Assembly: GCA_021186555.1 (NCBI GenBank)
Contig: JAJKFL010000012.1
Location: 16,937,711 to 17,001,710 of the forward strand
Length of the DNA: 64,000 nucleotides
DNA from: Reticulitermes speratus
Lineage: Eukaryota > Arthropoda > Insecta > Blattodea > Rhinotermitidae
Direction: 5' to 3'
This document shows, one piece after another, positions 58,047-64,000 of the stretch (positions are counted from its first letter, which is position 1; each line of letters starts with the position of its first letter). The translations under genes and the position numbers were made by a program. The notes beneath the pieces were generated by a model. That model saw only the letters and a program-made list of their open reading frames with translations. It had not been told where the DNA came from and did not search any database.

Positions 58047-58844
58047 AATCATGACTTTACCTATGCAAAAACTTCAAACCTTATAATCCTTCCATTCTAC
58101 GGTGCGCAAAGTGTTCATTTGATAGAAAGACATTAAATAAAGTAACAAACAATGTACCCAAACTGCTGCTGTACTTGGGTTAACAGACGACGGGGCTTCG
58201 TGTGAGTGAGACATTAAAGAGTTGGGAAGCTGCAGAAGGGGGTAACTACCACGCTACATCAATTAGAAAGAAGTCAGCATGCACCTCCTTTGCACCCCCA
58301 GGTCACGAAACCTCCAGCACTGCACCCCTATGGCTACAGTTTAAAAATAACACAGTAGTTGCATGATTAAAAGAACAACTCACGTGCTTTCTACGGAGAA
58401 ATTGAAATGCGACTGCTATGAGAAGGGTCGCTCGTGCAACGCAAGTAGCTGTTTTGAATGGCACGACAACACTCACCTGTAACAGACAGAAGAGCATTTA
58501 TAACAGCGCAGGTTCAACCCTTTCAGGGTTACACCCTTCACTATAAATAAATCAGATCCATATTAGTGGTGGCCGCACCCATGTGGGAGATATGGGATTA
58601 CTGAAGATACCGCAGCAGAGAAAAAATTGCTTCCGGATGGGTCAAATGTGTGTGATATTGGAAGTCCTCTGCCTCCGGTTAGTTTCTGGTGTTCATCGGC
58701 CACGGCAAGGGTAGGTAAAATGCAGCTCAGCACCACATTCAGGAAGCAGATAATTCCTCGGTTGTCCGGCCCATAGCCTAGTCAGCGTACAGATTATGCT
58801 ATCCCAGAATAGTATTGGTAGTATTAGCAGTAGTAGTACTAGTA

Positions 58845-59133
58845 GTGGGCACGGGTGGCGCAGTTGGTTGAGGCACTGCGCTACAAGCCGGAAGGTCCCG
58901 GGTTCGATTCCTAGATGGTGTCATTGGAATTTTTAATTGACATAATCCTTCCGGTCGCACTATAGCCCTGGTGTCGACTCAGCCAGGAATATTTCCTGGG
59001 GGGTAAAGGCGGCCGGTGCGTAGGGCTGACAACCTTACCACCTTCATGTGCCGATTGTCTACAAATCTGGGAGCCTCAACCTCCTGGAAGCCTAAGGATA
59101 TGTCCAGGCCTGTACTGGGATTGTTTTACCTTT
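58845..59133 (+). mobile_element. SINE group C inserted in an AGT microsatellite
   Basis: Head GGTGGCGCAGTTGGTTGAGG, B box GGGTTCGATTCC, core TGGGGGGTAAAGGCGGCCGG, 3' end TTTTACCTTTT. TAGCAGTAGTAGTA is found on both sides (58825-58838 and 59140-59153), so the element landed in and duplicated part of a trinucleotide tract. The exact boundary is blurred by the tract. Confidence 0.88.
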
Positions 59134-59824
59134 TAGTAGTAGCAGTAGTAGTATATGATACTACACTAATGATGCTGTTAATAATAATTATAACAACATT
59201 GTCATTAAACTTAAGAACGACAGCGTCTGCGAATTTTCAGCCGAAGAATGCCTGCTTCTTATACATTTTATTAATGGGAATCAACAAATCGCATCAAAGG
59301 TCTTAATGAATGATACAACGACAATGATATCGTCTATACAGTTACCAGGTTGATACTTCTTCGCTTATCCGCCTTACACGTGTGGAATCCACCGCTTTGT
59401 GGGAAACAATCAAATCTAAAATGTTAAGGTGTCAGAGATTAATAAAAATTCACGTAAGAGCCATCACGTTTCTACAAGAAGCGGAAAAGACTTTTTACCC
59501 TCCCAGTAGGCCTATTCACTGCTGTCACATGAATCAGCGACATTCGGCGTGACAGAATCATTTCTTGCGTGTAACTCACCCTTAGGGATCGCACATCGCT
59601 TTGCGGAAATGCGTGGCCTCCTGAATTATTAAATTCCATCATCTGAAGGAAAGTCTACAAGAGAGTGCAGGTAAGACGGAGTTCAAACACAAGTGATGTC
59701 CTTGAAGGAACATTGTTCAGTGCTTCTGTTCCGGTCACCCTTCAACATTATCTCACATATGCAGCAGGGCTACATTAACAAGATACACAACTAACGTTAG
59801 TTAGGCATCTCGTTCATGTAACCC

Positions 59825-60300
59825 TGCATGGACTACAGTCCTTCTTGAGAAGCTAATATTTCCTCACCTAGTCAAGAAATTTCCTGCATTTTATGCAACC
59901 CGAAGGTTCATTATCGTATACAGAACAGCCCGCCACTTGTCCCTATCCTGAGCCAGACCAAACCAATCCACGCTCCCCCAACCGATTTCGTAATATCCCT
60001 TTTTAATATTATCCTCCCATCTCCAGACAAATGTCTTCAAGGTGACCTCTTTTCCTCAGGTTTCCCCACCAAAACCCACTACAAACCTCTGCTCTCTCCC
60101 ATACGTGCCACATGCCCTACCCATTTCACTCTTACTGATGTAATCATCCAAATATTTGGTGAGGAATACAGATCAGGAAGCTCTCATTATGCAATCTCCT
60201 GCACTCACCTGTTACCTCCCGTCACTTAGGCCTCAGCACCCTATCTCAAACACCCTCAGCCTAGTCCCTCAATGTGAGAGATCAAGTTTCAAACCAACAT
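59825..60300 (+). repeat. Interspersed repeat G, copy 2
   Basis: Shares the block described at 5.8 kb and continues through pyrimidine-rich sequence to about 60300. No intact frame; class unknown. Confidence 0.65.
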
Positions 60301-60902
60301 AAAAAAACAGGCAAAATTATAATTCTGTACATTTTAATCTTATATTTGTGGATAGCACACTAAGACAGACGATTCTACACCGAATGATAGCTAGCATTCC
60401 CAGAGTTTAATCTGCTCTTAATTTCTTCACGAATGCAATTTTGATTTGTTAGGCATGTTCCCAAATATTTGAAACGACAACAAGATAGTAATAAATACTC
60501 GTCTACTGCCAAAGCTTTCATGCGACACAAACGACGTTTTTCTGGACATTGACAATCGTCGCGAGTTTTTTTTTTCAGACACAATGTTTCGGCAATTGGA
60601 TCTGTTTCCGTCATCACATGTACATAAGAGACGGAACACAGGTACAAGTCATATCCTTGCTCCTAGAACTGTCACCAACACAAATAAGACGGAGACCAAC
60701 AACAAGTCTTCTGTCCACTGTTTACTTACATGTATATTGAGACTCAAACCGATAACCTCCCGAGTACAAGACTGGATATACCATATATCACTACCAGGGA
60801 GCCAACGCTCTCATCATATTTCTCTCTTATAGTCTTCCCTCCTTTATTTAGCACCTCTTTAATTCCTCTTTCAAATATCCTTTCATTATTTGTTTTTTTA
60901 TT

Positions 60903-61180
60903 AGCAGGTATAGTGACTAGGCCATGGGCTGGAAAATCCGGACTGCTACTGCCGGCAAAGGAAGAGCTTTTTCCCATTTCCAAAGTGTCCAGATCGGCTC
61001 TCGGGCCAGCCCAACTTTCTATTCAATGGGCACCGAAGGTTTTTGCCCGGAGTTAAGCTGGCTGGAGGTGAAGCTGACCACACATCTCCAATTTGTGTCA
61101 AAGTTAAGAATGAGTGGAGCTTACCTCCGTTCTCCCTACATGCCGTCACGACGTGCATAGGGAAAACTTTACCTTACTTT
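60903..61180 (+). mobile_element. SINE group B
   Basis: AGGTATAGTGACTAGGCC head remnant, CCAGATCGGCTCTCGGGCC, core GGAGTTAAGCTGGCTGGAGG and TGAAGCTGACCACAC. 3' end CTCCCTACATGCCGTCACG then ACTTTACCTTACTTTATC. Confidence 0.8.
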
Positions 61181-61754
61181 ATCTTTTATTTTTATTGATG
61201 TTCATTCAGTGTTTTTTTTCTATATTTCATTATTTTGCTCTTTGCTTTTCCTTCTTCTGTCTCTGTTCTTTCTCTTCTTACCGACAACGACAACAAGCTG
61301 CTGACGACATGAGTAGTCTAAGGGTTTGATTAAATCAAACAGCGCATGCGCCTAAGGCATCGGAGGCAGCTTAACTGAAAAGGAAAATTAGTGTCAGGAG
61401 GAACTGAACCCAGGTTGATGTAGATGACTGTATTAGATCTGACGCAGCAGGGTCAGTGCGACCACTGGCTATTAACGGAGATACGAGTACAACAATGACG
61501 GAGCCACACCCGGATGTTCCCTATATGGTGATCAGAACTACTTGTTATATGGACGGAGGGAGAACCACCTCATCAAGTGTCAAGATCTGGGTTCCTGCTG
61601 TCTGCAAACGCTCGTCAGCGGTGCTTTCTGGTCTATGGCTCGTACGAAACGTTACACAGATCGAGCGGCTTAACGACTTATTACGGAGGTGCCAAGTTCA
61701 GATCCCAGCGGCCTACAGGGTCTTTACTGGTGTACTTCAACCCCTCCAGTAAAA

Positions 61755-61935
61755 TGTACAGGTAAAAAGGTAAATTTGTCCCTGTCCACGCCATGAAACA
61801 TATTGGCGAGTAGAGGTATAGCTCCACTCACTCTTAACCTTGGAACTAAGGGGAGATGAGTGATCAAAATCATGCCCCGACCGCTGTACCCCGGGAAAGA
61901 ACCCCGGTACCCATTGAATATGAGGCTGGGCGACA
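61755..61935 (-). mobile_element. SINE group B, 5'-truncated
   Basis: Tail of GGTAAA-like units at 61760-61772, then GTCCCTGTCCACGCCATGAA and the core with CGCTGTACCCCGGGAAAG to CCCATTGAATATGAGGCTGGG, where similarity stops. Confidence 0.75.
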
Positions 61936-62019
61936 GTTTATTAAAACAGGTCACATTCACTTCATCCCTTCTTGTTAGTACCCTGATGCCTGAATTTATT
62001 CCAAATAAACTTCAAAACT

Positions 62020-62200
62020 TAGTTTTTCTTCTTTTTCTTCTTTAATGGCGCTTTGGCCCGTTTTCGGGCCACGGCGTCCCCGATCACCTTCCTCCAACCT
62101 TCTCTCTTCCTTTCTGCCGCCTTCCAGATCCGTTCCTGCAGCAAATCTACGGCGTTCCTCCAAACAGCATGTTCCCATCTTTCTCTAGGCCATTGGTCTC
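62020..62200 (-). mobile_element. C-terminal tail of a second RTE-like retrotransposon
   Basis: The minus strand encodes WPRERWEHAVWRNAVDLLQE and then WKAAERKREGWRKVIGDAVA followed by KRAKAP and poly-Lys from an A-rich tail. That pattern ends many RTE-like ORFs. It lies directly downstream of the other fragment, so the locus is a nest of partial elements. Confidence 0.65.
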
Positions 62201-62255
62201 CAACCCGCGGCTCGTCAGATTGCATTATGAGGCCCGCGGCCACATTTGTAATTTT
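62186..62255. mobile_element. Possible hAT-like terminal fragment
   Basis: GGTCTCCAACCCGCGGCTCG followed by GAGGCCCGCGGCCAC resembles the GC-rich ends of non-autonomous hAT elements. It sits between the two non-LTR tails. Resemblance only. Confidence 0.35.
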
Positions 62256-62264
62256 ATATTCATT

Positions 62265-62795
62265 CATTCTGTAGTCTGTCTTACGACAGGTCCGTAGCCT
62301 CTTCCAAAGCGAGTTCTCCACAGGGTGCGATCTAGTGCTTCCTCTTTCAATTTCCAGTATCTTTTCTTTTCCTTAAGGTCATCCAGTAGCTGCTTACGTC
62401 TTCTCCCTCGTCGTCCCGTCATTTCTATCCTTCCTTCTAACTTTCCTTCAATCACGATGTTTCAGAAGGCAGTTTCTACGCAAGATGTGACCAATCCAGT
62501 TAGCCTTTCTTCTTTTTATTGTATGTAGGATGTTCCTCTCCTCCTTGACGCTGTGTAATACTTCTTCATTTCTCACACGATCGGTCCAACTGATCTTCTC
62601 CATTCTTCTCCAGCACCACATTTCAAAACTTTCCAGATACTTCTGATCTACTTTCCGAAGTGTCCACGTTTCAGCACCATACAAAGCTATGCTCCAAATG
62701 TAGCACTTTACTAGTTTCTTCCTTAAATTTAAGTCCAGTTTGTTGGTGAAAATATTCTTCTTCTTGTTGAATGCTGCTTTTGTTGGTATCTTCAC
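62265..62795 (-). pseudogene. Non-LTR retrotransposon RT C-terminus, frameshifted
   Basis: Reading leftward, about 62790-62460 encodes a segment with LRKKLVKCYIWSIALYGAETW, the region following the RT catalytic core in endonuclease-RT retrotransposons, then WCWRRMEKISW and WIGHILRRNCLLKH. One extra base near 62455 shifts the frame, and 62455-62264 continues with the Arg-rich segment and LDRTLWRTRFGRGYG. The catalytic core and endonuclease are missing. It is the same family as the + strand copy at 36.25-36.50 kb. Confidence 0.85.
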
Positions 62796-62799
62796 CTTG

Positions 62800-63185
62800 C
62801 CGTGGTAGAGGGGCTTGTGAGTTCCAGTGACCCTGAGAGCTAAGCCGGCGGTAGCATTGCTAGCAGTAGGGTCTCCCAAGCCGGACAGATCAAGAGGGTA
62901 GGAACCAGACGAAGAGAGATGCCTAGGAGATGGGAAACCGAATAAAAACTCCCCTGATGCCGGAAGCAGCGACATCAGTAGCGACATGAAGCACAGAGCA
63001 AATGATGCTCGAGATGGTTCATGATCGTGTAGCAACAGGCGTGACCAGAGTGGTCTGAACGGCTGCTGTACTGCGATGTGGAAAGCAAATGGAAAAAATA
63101 CCACATTATTACTTTTCCTGGATAGTCTCGTCCAGAAACAGAGACAAATGCCAATTTTATGTATACTATAAAAATTACGTATACC
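62800..63185 (+). mobile_element. Probable 5' region of a non-LTR element, inserted in older RT debris
   Basis: CTTGCCGTGGTAGAGGGGCT, CTAAGCCGGCGGTAGCATTG and GTCTCCCAAGCCGGACAGAT are of the type I recall from 5' regions of insect RTE-like elements. RT fragments on the minus strand lie on both sides, suggesting a nested insertion. No boundary duplication placed. Confidence 0.45.
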
Positions 63186-63189
63186 ACTT

Positions 63190-63530
63190 ATTGTTATTTT
63201 TCTACGTGCGGCAAGCGAACCAGCCCACAATAACGGGTGTGACCCTTTGTCATAAAAAGGTCGGACGCCCATGCTCTAGGCTTTCCCACGGCCCTACTTC
63301 CTCCAAAATATCCTCCCGTCACTTTTTGGGGGATAAGATACTCATCCGTCTTTATTATGTGGCCAGCCCACTGAAGTCTGCTCAGGCGTTGAAAGTGCCA
63401 CATCATCAAACAATTTGTAGATATCCTCATTGTATCTGTTTCTCCACACCCCCTGGGCCTGCGTAGGCCCTAGTAGACTGAGGTTCTGCCTCAGCCAAAA
63501 CACTGCATCTCCATTAAAAGAAACCAAATT
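63190..63530 (-). pseudogene. Non-LTR retrotransposon RT fragment, frameshifted
   Basis: Minus-strand pieces in two frames: WRNRYNEDIYKLFDDV (about 63440-63400), then LQWAGHIIKTDEYLIPQKV and a Gly/Arg-rich segment ending VGKPRAW. The order is that of the region after the RT domain in RTE-like proteins. The frame breaks near 63385-63430. No catalytic residues remain. Confidence 0.75.
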
Positions 63531-64000
63531 GCTTATATTCAGGTAAATAAAGGCTACTCATTTTGAGTAGCACATGAAGCACATTATATCATATGTACTG
63601 TGTGGACAAAATGTAGAGTTGTACTTAGGGTGAGACATCCCTTGGTGATCTGTGACTAGACAAACCGAGGGACCGTCAATTAGAACTGTTCGTTTGTCTA
63701 TGTAGAGTTGTTTGTTACAGCAGTTACACATATAATAGCCTGCCTTAGAGGGTTAACAGTTTGCAGTCACCGTTTTCCTTACCAAAAGGGCCACAGGTTT
63801 GGAACTAGGGTCCATGCAATACAGGTGAGACCAGCTATCCAGAACTTTACGCAGCTGTCCTCAGTGCCTAAAGGCAAATGTCGGCATAGTACAGTATCTC
63901 AAATTAGGCAATGACCTTTTTCCTTTCACATCCCTTCCGATTCATTACTCATTAACCGCTTCAGTATTCAACGTCATAAAATCTAACTAAATAATTCCAT
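63531..64000. other. No gene seen
   Basis: Window end after the non-LTR fragments. Only a 68-aa frame without motifs. Confidence 0.55.

Noticed and set aside
62448-63272. 274-aa minus-strand frame as one gene
   Set aside because: Only its C-terminal half is RT-derived; the N-terminal half crosses an unrelated inserted segment, so it is a fortuitous fusion.

Overview
The window looks like intergenic and accessory DNA from a large, repeat-rich insect nuclear genome. The most likely source is a polyneopteran such as a cockroach or termite. That placement is inferred from one divergent chemosensory ionotropic receptor, many tRNA-derived SINEs with target-site duplications, a Ty3/gypsy element and RTE-like non-LTR debris. 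It is not proven by any species-specific sequence. Confident host genes are few: one intronless ionotropic receptor (16736-18715, +) and one nuclear tRNA-Leu with anticodon TAA (51475-51559, +).

The dominant feature is a complete LTR retrotransposon at 38303-48005 (9.7 kb, +). It is bounded by two 1032-bp LTRs that look identical, and flanked by a 4-bp AGGT duplication. Each LTR begins TATAACCG and ends CGGTTATA, which is a perfect terminal inverted repeat rather than TG...CA. Inside, in order, are a leader with a candidate primer-binding site, a 634-aa Gag without a zinc knuckle, pol in the -1 frame (protease, reverse transcriptase, RNase H, integrase with a GPF module), a 1.4-kb tail with no recognisable env, and a short polypurine tract. 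At the gag-pol junction there is a canonical slippery heptamer T_TTA_AAC. It is followed 7 nt later by a perfect 7-bp hairpin that could extend into a pseudoknot. The pol frame has no ATG before the protease catalytic Asp codon. This is strong sequence evidence for programmed -1 frameshifting. The integrase portion of this copy is broken by two single-base-type frameshifts, which is odd beside identical LTRs.

The rest is a mosaic of short repeats. I sort the SINEs by eye into six groups (A to F). Groups A, B and C have different tRNA-like heads but share a roughly 75-bp central core. Nine copies have target-site duplications of 9-15 bp that I could place exactly, and two of those lack the 5' tRNA head. 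Non-LTR retrotransposon 3' ends lie at 36.2 kb (+) and 62.0-63.5 kb (-). There is a foldback palindrome at 53.1-53.5 kb, a mini inverted-repeat element at 52.8 kb, a 40-bp minisatellite at 14.8-15.1 kb, a 31-bp tandem repeat at 55.8 kb, and several trinucleotide and homopolymer tracts.

By region: 0-16 kb is SINEs and old repeats; 16.7-18.7 kb is the receptor; 19-38 kb is SINEs and unannotated AT-rich DNA; 38.3-48.0 kb is the LTR element; 48-62 kb is SINEs, the tRNA, the palindrome and tandem repeats; 62-63.5 kb is nested non-LTR debris. Repeat group boundaries without a stated target-site duplication are approximate, and no database search was possible.
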